Shown here piece by piece: positions 1 to 9,022 of a DNA stretch of 52,363 nt. The notes under the pieces were generated by a model. It did not search any database, had not been told where the DNA came from, and saw nothing but the letters and a program-made list of their open reading frames with translations. Made by a program: the position numbers and the translations under genes. How positions within the stretch are numbered: position 1 is the stretch's first letter; each line of letters starts with the position of its first letter. The DNA is from Lacihabitans soyangensis (GTDB lineage: Bacteria > Bacteroidota > Bacteroidia > Cytophagales > Spirosomataceae), in contig NZ_RJUF01000024.1 of assembly GCF_024343775.1 (NCBI RefSeq), positions 1 to 52,363 on the forward strand, written 5' to 3'.

Positions 1-3000
1 CTAGACCCGAGGCAATGGCAGCTGTCCCACCTGAAGGAGCCCATGAATAGGTATAATTAGGATTTCCACCAGATGCCGATACTGTAGCTGATCCGGTACT
101 TGCTCCATTACAAAATATTCGTTTGTGCAGAAATAGATGCGACCAGGCCGTAGGCTGAGTGATGTTGACCGTTGCTGTTTTCTGACAAGAGTTGGCATCC
201 GTCACCGTAACGGTGTAAGTTCCGGCTGATAGGCCGGTTGCTGTTGCTGCAGTACCCGTATAAGTGCCAGCTGCTAGACCCGTTGCCGTCGCCGCTGTTC
301 CACCTGAAGGAGCCCACGAATAAGTGTAGGGAGCAGTACCGCTTGATGCTGTTACTGTTGCAGTTCCGTTATTTCCACCATTACAGCTCACATCCGTTTT
401 GGAAAATAGACTTACTACAGGTGTTGAGACAATTGTTATTGCATTGGTGGCGACTCTACCGCTCACGCAGTTTGTTGATTCACAGGCTGCATAATAGGTA
501 GTGGAAACAGTCGGAGAATTGGATAAATTTGTTCCTGTTCCGATATTTGAGCCACCTGTAGCAGTAGTGTACCAAGTGAGCGTTGTACCACTAGGGCAAG
601 TACCCGATAGGGTTACACTTGTACCTGAACAAACAGTTGTGTTATTGACTGAAACAGAAGTAGGCTTTTTATTGTCAAAATCAAAAGGTACCACAAACGT
701 ACAAGTACCATCTGTTACTTGGGCATAAAGTGTTTGTGTACCAGTTGGGATAGTATTGTTTGCTGTAAACATATTTCCAACCGAAGTATAACTTCCTGCC
801 GAGGTAGTTGCTCCTGCATCCGTGAAAATGCCACTTACTGAATAATTATTACTTCCACCCAAAGTAAAGATTGGACAAGAATTTGTAATTACTACTTTGT
901 TATTTGTTATACCCGAAACAGCATTAGCTTTCAATACACCATTGTTTGTGAATGTGCCAGTGTTTGTAAAGCTATATGTATTTGGCATTTGAATTAAACC
1001 TGTATTGGTGGTTGTACCACCATTGGTGTAAGTACCACTCGCCATAAGTATTTTACCACAGGCATTGTTGTTAATTGTATTGCCAGTAGGGTTTTCAATA
1101 CCAGTTCCCGAATTTATGTTTACTGTACCTGTATTGGTGAAGTTTGTAGTTCCCAAAAACTTAAAGGCCAAAACCGTACCGTCATAATTTATAGTTCCCG
1201 CATTACTGAAGTTTACAACATCTGTTGGTAAAGCCATCTCCACTCCGATGCCCCCCACTATGTTTATGATACCGTTTAGGCTATTGGTAATTGTTGCTGG
1301 TGTTGAAACAGAGCCAACACCGATTGCTTCATCGGTGCTATTAATTTTTATAGTACCATTGTTGGTTAAAACCGCATCTGTTGCTTGAAGATAAATATAG
1401 GCTGGAATAGCAGTATTTGTTGCCGATTCAATATTTATAGTTCCATTATTAGTCAATGTTCCTCCCGCAATTGTAAATCCTTTGCTTAGACCACCATCAC
1501 CTCTTATGTTTAGTGTTCTTCCACTGTTGATTGTCAGAAGTGCTGTCGACTGAATTTCGATCGATTTAATATCAGGGACTGAAGAAGAGACAACTGGTTT
1601 ATTAGCAGTATTAGGAATAATAACTTTCCCAGTGGTGAGGTCAGGCACCCAAGCGGGGTTCCAGTTACAAGCCGTGTTCCAATCTGTACTCAATAGCCCT
1701 GTCCAAGTGATATTTACATTTCCGGGTGATGAACCGAGTGGTGTACACGGATTGTATGATACATTGACATTTGTACTTGGTTCACTCACGCAAGTATTTG
1801 TTCCTGTACATCTGGCGAAAAATGTTTTGTTTGATGAAATTGTTGGGGTATTATTCGGTAAAGCTACCAAAGGATTGGCTGAATCATACCACGAGATAGT
1901 ATTTGGTGAATTACAGCCGGAAGCCGTAAGAGTCGTTGTATTGCCAGAAACTGAAATGGTGGAGGGTAAGGCTACAGGGCTGGTTGGAGCTGGAGTAGAA
2001 TTTACAGTAACTACTGTTTGAGATGTACTGGATGTACATCCAGTAACCACGATGTTCAAACTGTATGTTCCTCCAGCAGCTGTTGTTACATTGTTTATCC
2101 CAGGATTTTGTAAGGATGAACTAAAACCATTCGGGCCAGTCCAAGAATAGGTGGCTCCAGATACCAAGGGAGAAGACAACGATAAGTTATTTCCAACACA
2201 AAGTGGAGAATTAGATGAAATGGATGGTGTGGCAGGCGTAGTGTTAACAGTCACACTTCCATTAATATTGCTTGAGGTACAACCGTTTGCATTTTTTACA
2301 GTTAAGACATAAGAAATACTTGGGCCAGATGCACCACTACTTAGACCTACAGTTATTGGTGATAATGAAGGCATTGTAGCATCTATCACAGGGGTAATAC
2401 CAGCTCCCGAAATTGAAAAAGTGGTTGGTGTACCTGAGGTAGTGGTATATGGAATTGTAAACGAGGTCGCTCCCGAACAAATTGCAGGGCTGGCACTGGT
2501 AGTAAGTGTAGGCAATGGATTTACTGTGACATTACCGATTACATTACTTGAAGTACACCCTCCAGCATTTCTTACTGTTAATGTGTAAGAAATACTTGAA
2601 CCTGATGCTGGACCACTCAAACTTACTGTGATAGGCGATGAACTAGGTAAAGCTCCATTAGTTACTGTTGTGATGCCTGTTCCTGAAATTGAATAGGTAG
2701 TCGGGCTACCTGTTGTAGCAGTATAAGGTATCGTAAACTGCGTTGCTCCGGTACATATAGCAGGACTAGCACTGGTAGTAATGGTTGGTATAGGATTTAC
2801 AACCACACTTCCCGTTACATTGCTTGAAACACAACCATTGGCATTTCTAACCGTCAGCGTATATGAATACGAGCTACCAGTGGCGGCACTGCTCAAATTA
2901 ACTGTTATTGGTGTAGCAGGCAAAGAAGCATTGGTTACTGTTGTAATACCAGTACCCGAAATAGAGTAGGTTGTTGGAGAACCTGTTGTAGCGGTATAAG

Positions 3001-6000
3001 GTATTATGAATGAAGATACACCTTCACAAATGGCAGGGCTTGCACTTACCGAAATTGTTGGTAAAGGGTTCACTGTAATAAGGCCTGAATTAGTCCTGGC
3101 ACTTTCACAGCCATTTACTTTACAAGCTGCTTGGTAAGTGGTGTTTGTGATCGGAGATTGACTAAAAGTAGCTCCAGATGCTGATGTGCCTAAAAGAGTA
3201 CTCGGTGCAGCAACTGTATACCACTGAACCGTACCGATCGAACAAGTAGCTGAAAGCGAAATACTTTGTCCTGTACATATCGAGGTAGCTGTTGTAACCG
3301 CTGTTGGAGGTGGTATTACTATATTGCTTGTCGTAGTATTTGAATTTACAGTAGAAAAGTTACTGCCCGAAACTGAAGCTGTATTTGTGATTGCACAAGT
3401 ACTTGGCGAATTGCTGATAGTAGCACTAAATGTAATAGTAGTGGATTTTCCGGCTGGAAGAAGGAAACCTGAGCCTGCACCGTTAACAGTTACGGTCTCG
3501 CCGGCCTCTATACCTGTCAAAGATTTTTGCGTATTATCCGAATCGTTTACATTTACTTTTTTCTCTACTAACGTGGCTTCTTCGTTTGAGGATTGCTTAT
3601 CAATTCTTAAGTTACTTTCAGACCTAGCTAAATCGTCTGAAATTTTGGAGGATTCTAAAGAGGCCATTGTTGCCTTTCCTGGTTCTGCAATTAAAGCTGA
3701 TGGTGCAGCATTGTTTGGGGTAAGGCATGTACCTCCCGCTCTAAATTCTAAAACACCAAAACCACTATCTCTAACACGAGTACTAAAAGGGGAGGAGCCT
3801 GGGCTATTTGGAGTATTACTGTTACCGTTCCAATATGTTGTAGAATTCGTTTCACCAACACCATTTATACCCTCTCTCCATATTCTACTGGCATTTCCTC
3901 CTGAAACTCCTTCAGTTCTAAATCTTAATAAACCGAGTCCGTTTACATCAATAGGGTTGATTGTATTTCCCGAAATTTTTACGCAATTGATTACATTTGA
4001 CCATGTAGCACCACTACTGCCATTTCCACTAAGCACATCAATACCGTAATTAGATAATAGTTCTTCTATGATATTATTGGTAATTGTTGCATCAAGGCGA
4101 GCCGTTTCAGCTGCGGCTTCTGGAGTATTTTCAGCAGCTTGTAAAGTTAGGTTTCCTTTAGTAATGGTATTACTATTTACTTGAACTACTCCATTACTTT
4201 TACCTCTTACTAAGATATTAACAGCAGTACCAGCATCTGTCGAGTGTCGGGTTAGGATATTGCCATTAAATTTACCTTCCATTCCTCTGCCAGAGGCAGG
4301 TGTGAAGTCAGACCCATCAAAGTTATTACTATAAAATTCAATCGGTAAGCCTCCTTTTGTAAGTATAGAAGTATTGTTCAATACATTAAAAGTGGTTTTG
4401 GCACTTCTGAGGTTATACAAGTGAAAAGCACCACCCACATATGTAGTTCCTCCATCATAATTTACACTACTTCCCTGAATACCTACATCAGTTATTGCTG
4501 AACCAGTAGAAGTGGTGTAGACAGCATAGTTGTTGAATCTATAGAAGGCTGAGTTTTTAATATTGAGTGTTCCCACTGTACTGCTGTTGGCAGCAGTTGT
4601 AGTTTCGTAAGCAAGACCATGATTGTCATTCGGGCTGGTAGTTAGCTGACCAGTGAATGTCGAATTATTTACATTGAGTGTCATGGCTACATTTTCGTTT
4701 AGAATATGTACACATCGACGGTCGTATGACGTGGTTGCGGGAGTAGTTGGTACGTTCAAGGCATTAGCTCCAAGCGATAGTGCAGAATTGTTAATAGCAC
4801 AAGTGCCCGATAAATTATTTGCATAAAAACAGCTCTTGGAGGTATTTGTGATATTCATGTAATTTAAACTTACGCTACTCACATTATTTAGAAAAACTCC
4901 ATTTTCAGTAGTATTCTGTATAGTACCACCGCTACCAGCCGTAGTTCCAGAACCAGTAATATTTAGTGCACCGGTAGTATTTTGAATATTGAGACCATTG
5001 GCAGCACCACTAGCCGAGACACTGACGAATGTAAGAGCTAAACCTACCTTGTTAGAACTATTTGTTCCTGTAATATTTACACCAACATTGTTTGTTGCCG
5101 AAATGGTACCAGTGGTATTTGATAAACTTCCGGTCACAGAGGTTGCTTTGAGAGCAGTTGCAGTTGATGAACTGGCAGATATTTCTTGAAAACTGCAGGC
5201 CAATATACCATTGGTTAAATCTAGGGCTGCACCTGTACCAATTAAGTCCATTTCGGATGCAGTGAGGGTTCCAAAGTTATTGCCTACAATATCCTTGGTA
5301 CTGTTGCCCATATCGAATCCTCTTAGTGTATTATTACTTCCTAGAGTAATGGTGGTTCCACTACTAATGGTAAGGTTAGGCTGGGAGAGATTAGTGGATG
5401 GCAATGCAGGGCTTGAATGGGCAGGTACCGTAACACCCGCAAAACTTGCTAGGGAGACAGTTGCTCCTGCTCCTAATACTTTCTGTCCTGATTTAAGAGT
5501 TGCGGCCCCCGTGTAAGTTCCCGAATACACAAATATTGTTTGATTTGCGGCTGGATTCGTCGCTCCAGAAAGTGCATTAGAAGCAGCAAAGTCAGACCAA
5601 TTTTTAAACGGATTGGCCAATGTTCCAATGTTTGTGCTAGTCGTTGCTGCAATATCAACAAACCATATCGGGCTTGTAACTGTAATAGTAACTGTTCCGG
5701 TGCCTGTTAGGCTGCTTGAAGAGCCAGTAGCAGTATATGAAAAAGTAGTGGTCCCACTAAAACCTGCGTTTGGTGTGAAAGTAAAACTTCCGTTAGGATT
5801 AAACGTAACTGTACCGCTAGTTCCTGCGGTATTTACGGCTGTTACAGTGATTGGCTCATTGGTGGGGCTGTTGTCATTAGCCAAAAGTCCGCTTCCAGCA
5901 GGCACGTTGATACCCACGTTCCCTATGCTCGAATAAGCATCATCTCCTGCAATTGGAGTAGCTTTTACACTACCAGCAACCAATGTCAAGTCACTAATTA

Positions 6001-6382
6001 ATTGATCTGTAAATAACACGCCTGTTGCATCATTAGCAGAACCAGAGGCCGTATTGCTCAAAATAATACTGTAATTAAGGATGCCTCCAGGTAAAGCATT
6101 ACCACCACCTTGTACTGTTACAGATTTAGTAGCAGTTATAGTAGGTAAAAAGAAGGTTTCTTCAACCCAGTTTTGTGTTCTGCTCAAGTAATTTGTTTCG
6201 CCGACTTGCGGTTTCAAAACCATAGAGCGATATTTTCTTGGAGGATTGGTCTGTTTTGCGGCATTGGCTGGCTTGCTTTTTAGGTAAGCAGTAGAATCTA
6301 CCCTATTTATATCTAAATTCGAAATACCAAACATGGTAAGTACAAATCCGATACTCGCAATTAAAAGATAAATTTGTTTCAT
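1..6382 (-). CDS. Giant multidomain secreted surface protein (partial, C-terminus off left edge)
   Basis: An open frame runs from an ATG at 6382 to the left edge without a stop, giving at least 2127 codons. Modules visible in order: a signal-peptide-like N-terminus (about 1-22); a DUF11-like repeat (about 77-147); a cadherin/Big_9-like Ig domain (about 148-230) with a TVTAVNTAGTSGTVTFNP stretch; a long Asn/Ser/Gly-rich parallel beta-helix region (about 235-960); another DUF11-like piece; an Ig-like domain; three tandem Ig-like copies of 91-92 residues; a WTGPNG module; a 'WTGLLSTDWNTACNW' module; a second NNGTI-rich beta-helix (about 1600-1860); an Ig-like domain; and SprB-type repeats (VSCNGGNNGTATVTASSG, YSWAPSGGTAAT) up to the edge. 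SprB repeats are known from T9SS gliding adhesins. The T9SS sorting tail, if present, lies outside the window. It starts 25 bp after the DUF6916-like gene, so co-transcription is likely. Role inferred: adhesin or surface filament. Confidence 0.9.
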   Translation of the reverse strand, partial: MKQIYLLIASIGFVLTMFGISNLDINRVDSTAYLKSKPANAAKQTNPPRKYRSMVLKPQVGETNYLSRTQNWVEETFFLPTITATKSVTVQGGGNALPGGILNYSIILSNTASGSANDATGVLFTDQLISDLTLVAGSVKATPIAGDDAYSSIGNVGINVPAGSGLLANDNSPTNEPITVTAVNTAGTSGTVTFNPNGSFTFTPNAGFSGTTTFSYTATGSSSSLTGTGTVTITVTSPIWFVDIAATTSTNIGTLANPFKNWSDFAASNALSGATNPAANQTIFVYSGTYTGAATLKSGQKVLGAGATVSLASFAGVTVPAHSSPALPSTNLSQPNLTISSGTTITLGSNNTLRGFDMGNSTKDIVGNNFGTLTASEMDLIGTGAALDLTNGILACSFQEISASSSTATALKATSVTGSLSNTTGTISATNNVGVNITGTNSSNKVGLALTFVSVSASGAANGLNIQNTTGALNITGSGTTAGSGGTIQNTTENGVFLNNVSSVSLNYMNITNTSKSCFYANNLSGTCAINNSALSLGANALNVPTTPATTSYDRRCVHILNENVAMTLNVNNSTFTGQLTTSPNDNHGLAYETTTAANSSTVGTLNIKNSAFYRFNNYAVYTTSTGSAITDVGIQGSSVNYDGGTTYVGGAFHLYNLRSAKTTFNVLNNTSILTKGGLPIEFYSNNFDGSDFTPASGRGMEGKFNGNILTRHSTDAGTAVNILVRGKSNGVVQVNSNTITKGNLTLQAAENTPEAAAETARLDATITNNIIEELLSNYGIDVLSGNGSSGATWSNVINCVKISGNTINPIDVNGLGLLRFRTEGVSGGNASRIWREGINGVGETNSTTYWNGNSNTPNSPGSSPFSTRVRDSGFGVLEFRAGGTCLTPNNAAPSALIAEPGKATMASLESSKISDDLARSESNLRIDKQSSNEEATLVEKKVNVNDSDNTQKSLTGIEAGETVTVNGAGSGFLLPAGKSTTITFSATISNSPSTCAITNTASVSGSNFSTVNSNTTTSNIVIPPPTAVTTATSICTGQSISLSATCSIGTVQWYTVAAPSTLLGTSASGATFSQSPITNTTYQAACKVNGCESARTNSGLITVNPLPTISVSASPAICEGVSSFIIPYTATTGSPTTYSISGTGITTVTNASLPATPITVNLSSAATGSSYSYTLTVRNANGCVSSNVTGSVVVNPIPTITTSASPAICTGATQFTIPYTATTGSPTTYSISGTGITTVTNGALPSSSPITVSLSGPASGSSISYTLTVRNAGGCTSSNVIGNVTVNPLPTLTTSASPAICSGATSFTIPYTTTSGTPTTFSISGAGITPVIDATMPSLSPITVGLSSGASGPSISYVLTVKNANGCTSSNINGSVTVNTTPATPSISSNSPLCVGNNLSLSSPLVSGATYSWTGPNGFSSSLQNPGINNVTTAAGGTYSLNIVVTGCTSSTSQTVVTVNSTPAPTSPVALPSTISVSGNTTTLTASGCNSPNTISWYDSANPLVALPNNTPTISSNKTFFARCTGTNTCVSEPSTNVNVSYNPCTPLGSSPGNVNITWTGLLSTDWNTACNWNPAWVPDLTTGKVIIPNTANKPVVSSSVPDIKSIEIQSTALLTINSGRTLNIRGDGGLSKGFTIAGGTLTNNGTINIESATNTAIPAYIYLQATDAVLTNNGTIKINSTDEAIGVGSVSTPATITNSLNGIINIVGGIGVEMALPTDVVNFSNAGTINYDGTVLAFKFLGTTNFTNTGTVNINSGTGIENPTGNTINNNACGKILMASGTYTNGGTTTNTGLIQMPNTYSFTNTGTFTNNGVLKANAVSGITNNKVVITNSCPIFTLGGSNNYSVSGIFTDAGATTSAGSYTSVGNMFTANNTIPTGTQTLYAQVTDGTCTFVVPFDFDNKKPTSVSVNNTTVCSGTSVTLSGTCPSGTTLTWYTTATGGSNIGTGTNLSNSPTVSTTYYAACESTNCVSGRVATNAITIVSTPVVSLFSKTDVSCNGGNNGTATVTASSGTAPYTYSWAPSGGTAATATGLAAGTYTGTAATATGLSAGTYTVTVTDANSCQKTATVNITQPTAWSHLFLHKRIFCNGASTGSATVSASGGNPNYTYSWAPSGGTAAIASGL
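212..301 (-). repeat. Tandem 15-codon duplication within a SprB repeat
   Basis: Codons at 301-257 and 256-212 encode almost the same 15 residues (GTAATATGL, then A or S, then AGTYT), back to back. The second copy then continues into the normal VTVTDAN ending. About 12 of 15 codons differ at the nucleotide level, mostly at third positions, so this is not a recent replication slip. Confidence 0.85.
2236..3070 (-). repeat. Three tandem Ig-like repeat units (91-92 aa) inside the giant protein
   Basis: The motif P-T-[IL]-[ST]-[VT]-[ST]-A-S-P-A-I-C recurs with its Thr codon at 3058, 2785 and 2509, so the units are 273 and 276 bp long. Each unit continues with a 'TYSISGTGIT' core and ends in 'NGC.SSN..G.V.VN'. 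Protein and DNA similarity between units is high, which points to internal duplication. Confidence 0.85.
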
Positions 6383-6407
6383 ATAAAAGGCCTTTAAAAA
6401 TTATTTT

Positions 6408-6716
6408 TTATGAGAAAACTGCTTCATATTTCATCCCTTCAGAATCATAGCCTTTGGGAGATAAAAACATTGGTATGTCGCCTAGTAAGGGATGTATAAT
6501 GATGTAAGTTGACTGTGGATAATATTCGTTTTTTTGTTTTGTTCTGAAAATAATCGAAAACGGTTTTCGCTCGAGTGGAGAATAACCATTCAGTGCTATC
6601 AATTCTACCAATTGAGCAGGAAGGGTTACTGTTGGCTCAAATTGAATGTCAAAACTTTTATCCAAAAAGTCTTTAAAATCATTATGTGTCAGTGTACTTA
6701 GTTTTTGTAATTCCAT
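6408..6716 (-). CDS. DUF6916-like small protein
   Basis: This 102-residue soluble protein has no signal peptide or membrane segment. The order of short motifs (an early THNDFKDFLDKSF segment, a LPAQLVEL segment, 'ERKPFSIIFRTK', then a C-terminal 'GDIPMFLSPKG') resembles the DUF6916 family. From memory, that family is found beside phage-collar-domain proteins; I could not search to confirm it. Its start overlaps the end of the GNAT gene by 19 bp, which implies translational coupling, and the giant surface-protein gene begins 25 bp after its stop. Its function is unknown. The context suggests an accessory role in assembly or display of the collar proteins or the giant protein. Confidence 0.65.
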   Translation of the reverse strand: MELQKLSTLTHNDFKDFLDKSFDIQFEPTVTLPAQLVELIALNGYSPLERKPFSIIFRTKQKNEYYPQSTYIIIHPLLGDIPMFLSPKGYDSEGMKYEAVFS

Positions 6717-7198
6717 TGTAATAAATGATATACTCCGTTTGTTTCGGAAATTTTCTGAAAACCCAATCTTTTGTATAATGCCATTGCTGGATTAAAACTC
6801 TCCACATGAATAGTTATATGCTGCTCTATTATTTTTGCATGTTCCATAATATCATGCAGGATTGTTGTGCCTAAACCTTTTTTTTGAAACTCAGGTAACA
6901 AAGCGATGTCTATAATTCTCAAAGTGGCCTCAAAATTTTCTTGGTAATACAATCGCCCAATGATTTCACTACCTTTTTCTATTATCAAGAAATTGGCACC
7001 CAAATAATTCTTTTGATAATACTCATGTTGAGCTTCAAACTGTTGCGTAAGAAATGCCTGCTTCATGCCTTCAGTCCAATCGCTAACCTGGTTAAGCTCG
7101 GCCTCTCTGGTACCGAAATAAATTTTTTTCAGAAAGGGAACATCCCTTTCTGAAAAAAACCTAAGTTTTAAATCCTTATTTTTCAAAGATAAAATCAT
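6698..7198 (-). CDS. GNAT-family N-acetyltransferase
   Basis: This 166-residue protein has the GNAT fold signature. Its acetyl-CoA loop reads QKKGLGTTIL (about residues 105-114), preceded by the 'IDIALLPEF' strand and followed by a NPAMALYKRLGFQ segment near the C-terminus, all classic motif A/B features. The substrate cannot be read from sequence. It lies 28 bp after the stop of a collar-domain gene and overlaps the DUF6916-like gene, so it belongs to the same transcript. Modification of a protein in this cluster is a reasonable inference but is not shown. Confidence 0.85.
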   Translation of the reverse strand: MILSLKNKDLKLRFFSERDVPFLKKIYFGTREAELNQVSDWTEGMKQAFLTQQFEAQHEYYQKNYLGANFLIIEKGSEIIGRLYYQENFEATLRIIDIALLPEFQKKGLGTTILHDIMEHAKIIEQHITIHVESFNPAMALYKRLGFQKISETNGVYHLLQWNYKN

Positions 7199-7226
7199 AG
7201 CCTTCTTATAGTTCTTAACCTAAAAC

Positions 7227-7745
7227 TCACTGCCGAGGCGGAAAAACACCCTGCAAAGCAATGCAGAAGTTAAGTGTCAAATAGGGCTGCATATTATTAT
7301 GAGGTAATGAACCACCGGTAATAGATAACTGATTGGGAGACATCGATGTATTGGCCACACTGTTGTAGGTCGGAATATTGGCAATGGCCAAATAACTTTG
7401 AGGCCCCGGAATTCCTCCAGAATTTGACAAATCAGCTACCACACTAACTTGGTGACTATGTATTGGCATTTCAGACTGGAGAAGTGTTATATTCTCAGAA
7501 CCAGATATTTCACCAATATCGTGCAAACTCAAGCCAGGCCCTTGCCCCCAAAACATAGGTGCCGAGCCTTGTAGATTTGGAAGTGCAAAATTTGACTTAC
7601 CATCACCACCGTATGTTGTTCCAAGAAGTGAAAATAAAGCCGTATTTTGAGATAAAGGCAATATTTGTCCTTGACAAAAAGCCCAACCTTTTGGAGCGAA
7701 ATTAAAGCCGAATATTCTTATTTCGGCTACAAATGGATCTGCCAT
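7227..7745 (-). CDS. Phage tail collar domain protein (copy 1 of 3)
   Basis: This 172-residue protein of the Tail Collar (PF07484-type, MdpB-like) family starts with MADPFVAEIRIFGFNFAPKG and WAFCQGQ. It then has GTTYGGDG followed by FALPNLQG, an H-S-H pair (MPIHSHQV, about residues 100-107), and a GGSLPHNNMQPYL-plus-hydrophobic ending. HxH pairs bind metal in the receptor-binding tips of T4-like tail fibres. There is no signal peptide. It is the third gene of a tandem triad, 105 bp after copy 2, and is followed by GNAT. Function in bacteria is not established; a surface or contractile-particle fibre role is only inference. Confidence 0.85.
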   Translation of the reverse strand: MADPFVAEIRIFGFNFAPKGWAFCQGQILPLSQNTALFSLLGTTYGGDGKSNFALPNLQGSAPMFWGQGPGLSLHDIGEISGSENITLLQSEMPIHSHQVSVVADLSNSGGIPGPQSYLAIANIPTYNSVANTSMSPNQLSITGGSLPHNNMQPYLTLNFCIALQGVFPPRQ

Positions 7746-7850
7746 AATGTTTTTAGTTTAAAGGCCAATTTTAGAATTGATAATATTTTTTAGAAAAGAT
7801 TCTACCCACAATCAGAATGCATTTGCATCGAAATATGGATCAATTTGTTA

Positions 7851-8369
7851 TTAGGTAGGACTTGGGTAAATACCAAATAATGAAATGATAAAGCTAACAC
7901 ATAAATAAGGCATCATATTCTCATGGGGTTGGCTACCTCCAGTATTATTAATCGAAGCAGCATTCATGGTATCGCTGGGGGTGTCCCTCAAATACAAATT
8001 AGCTGTAGCATTAGCCAAAGAGTTACCTTGTGGCGAGCTCGCCGATGCTGCAGTACCTGATACTAACATAAGGTGATTGTGAGCCGGTATCTGATTGTTT
8101 GTCAAAGTAACTGACTCAGAACCTCCTGTTTGTCCTATTATATAATTACTGCCGATACCAGGACCCTGCCCCATGTGCACTGGTAACCTTCCTCTCATGT
8201 CAGGTACAGCGTAAGTTTGCTGCCCATCACCTCCATAGGTGGTACCAATCAACTGAAAAAGAGTTTCGTATTCGCTTATTGGCAAAAGACTTCCATCACA
8301 AAAAGCCCATCCTGCGGGGGCGAAATTCCCCGCAAACATTCTTATTTCGCCTACATATGGTTGTGCCAT
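7851..8369 (-). CDS. Phage tail collar domain protein (copy 2 of 3)
   Basis: This 172-residue paralogue of its two neighbours starts with MAQPYVGEIRMFAGNFAPAG and has WAFCDG, GTTYGGDG, VPDMRGRLPVHMGQGPG, an H-N-H pair (IPAHNHLM) and the C-terminal GGSQPHENMMPYL signature. The middle, between the HxH pair and the last 35 residues, is poorly conserved among the three copies, as expected if it forms the variable tip. It lies 25 bp downstream of copy 3. The three copies have diverged well beyond recent duplication. Confidence 0.85.
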   Translation of the reverse strand: MAQPYVGEIRMFAGNFAPAGWAFCDGSLLPISEYETLFQLIGTTYGGDGQQTYAVPDMRGRLPVHMGQGPGIGSNYIIGQTGGSESVTLTNNQIPAHNHLMLVSGTAASASSPQGNSLANATANLYLRDTPSDTMNAASINNTGGSQPHENMMPYLCVSFIISLFGIYPSPT

Positions 8370-8394
8370 AATTTTCTTGTTTTAAGGTTAATAA

Positions 8395-8901
8395 TTAGTT
8401 TTGACTCGGAAAAATACCCTGCAAGGCTATACTAAAATTAATCGTTAGAAAGGGCTGCAGGTTGTTATGAGCTTGGCTGCCTCCGACTTGCGAAACAGTA
8501 TTGGCTGGTAATGATGTCGCTGCAGGCCCATTGGTATAAATGTTTGGAGGGGCAGAGTTAGAGAAAAAATTACCTATGGGACTGGTGACATTACCAGTAG
8601 TTCCATTGTTTGCACCCACAAAATGAGAATGGGCTGGCATTTGTGTTAAATTAAGGGTTACGTTTTCAGTACCCGCCCTCTCACCAAGCGTGTGTCCGTT
8701 TCCAAACGATATTGGAGTTCTACTTCTCATGTCTGGTAACCCGAAAGTAGTTTGACCATTTCCACCAAAAGTTGTACCCAATAGTGAAAAAAGGGCTTGA
8801 TTTTGATTGATGGGAAGTAATTGCCCGTTACATAATGCCCATCCTTTGGGGGCAAATCCAAAGGACATCAATCGAATTTCGGCTAAAAAAGGTTCTGCCA
8901 T
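8395..8901 (-). CDS. Phage tail collar domain protein (copy 3 of 3, first gene of the cluster)
   Basis: This 168-residue Tail Collar family protein has MAEPFLAEIRLMSFGFAPKG, WALCNGQ, GTTFGGNG, LPDMRSRTPI, an H-S-H pair (MPAHSHFV) and a GGSQAHNNLQPFLTI ending. It is the promoter-proximal gene of the cluster; a candidate TAATTTTG promoter element lies about 47-54 bases upstream. The gap to the next upstream gene on this strand is 121 bp. No capsid, portal, terminase, sheath or integrase gene is nearby, so this is not a visible prophage. Confidence 0.85.
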   Translation of the reverse strand: MAEPFLAEIRLMSFGFAPKGWALCNGQLLPINQNQALFSLLGTTFGGNGQTTFGLPDMRSRTPISFGNGHTLGERAGTENVTLNLTQMPAHSHFVGANNGTTGNVTSPIGNFFSNSAPPNIYTNGPAATSLPANTVSQVGGSQAHNNLQPFLTINFSIALQGIFPSQN

Positions 8902-8947
8902 AGTTTAAGTGTTTACATGGTTATAAAGAATCGGTCGAAATACTTTT

Positions 8948-8955
8948 CAAAATTA
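8948..8955 (-). promoter_or_regulatory. Candidate -7 element for the collar/adhesin cluster
   Basis: TAATTTTG fits the Bacteroidota TAnnTTTG element and lies about 47 bases before the first collar gene. No clear TTTG element is found at the expected distance upstream, so the call is weak. Confidence 0.35.
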
Positions 8956-9022
8956 CCCAAGCTCAAGTGGCGACACATGGGTAAAAATACCTGTTTTCAG
9001 TTTGGCCCTTCCGAAATATTCA

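Noticed and set aside
2236-3070. CRISPR-like or satellite array
   Set aside because: The periodicity of 273-276 bp is protein-coding and corresponds to Ig-like domains; there are no short repeats with unique spacers.
3324-4049. 241-codon open frame on the plus strand opposite the giant protein, with several smaller ones
   Set aside because: Shadow frames of the repetitive, Thr/Ser/Asn-rich minus-strand gene; low-complexity translation, no start context, no family resemblance.
7227-8901. Prophage or contractile injection system
   Set aside because: Only collar-domain genes are present; no sheath, baseplate, portal, terminase, lysis or integrase gene lies within the window.
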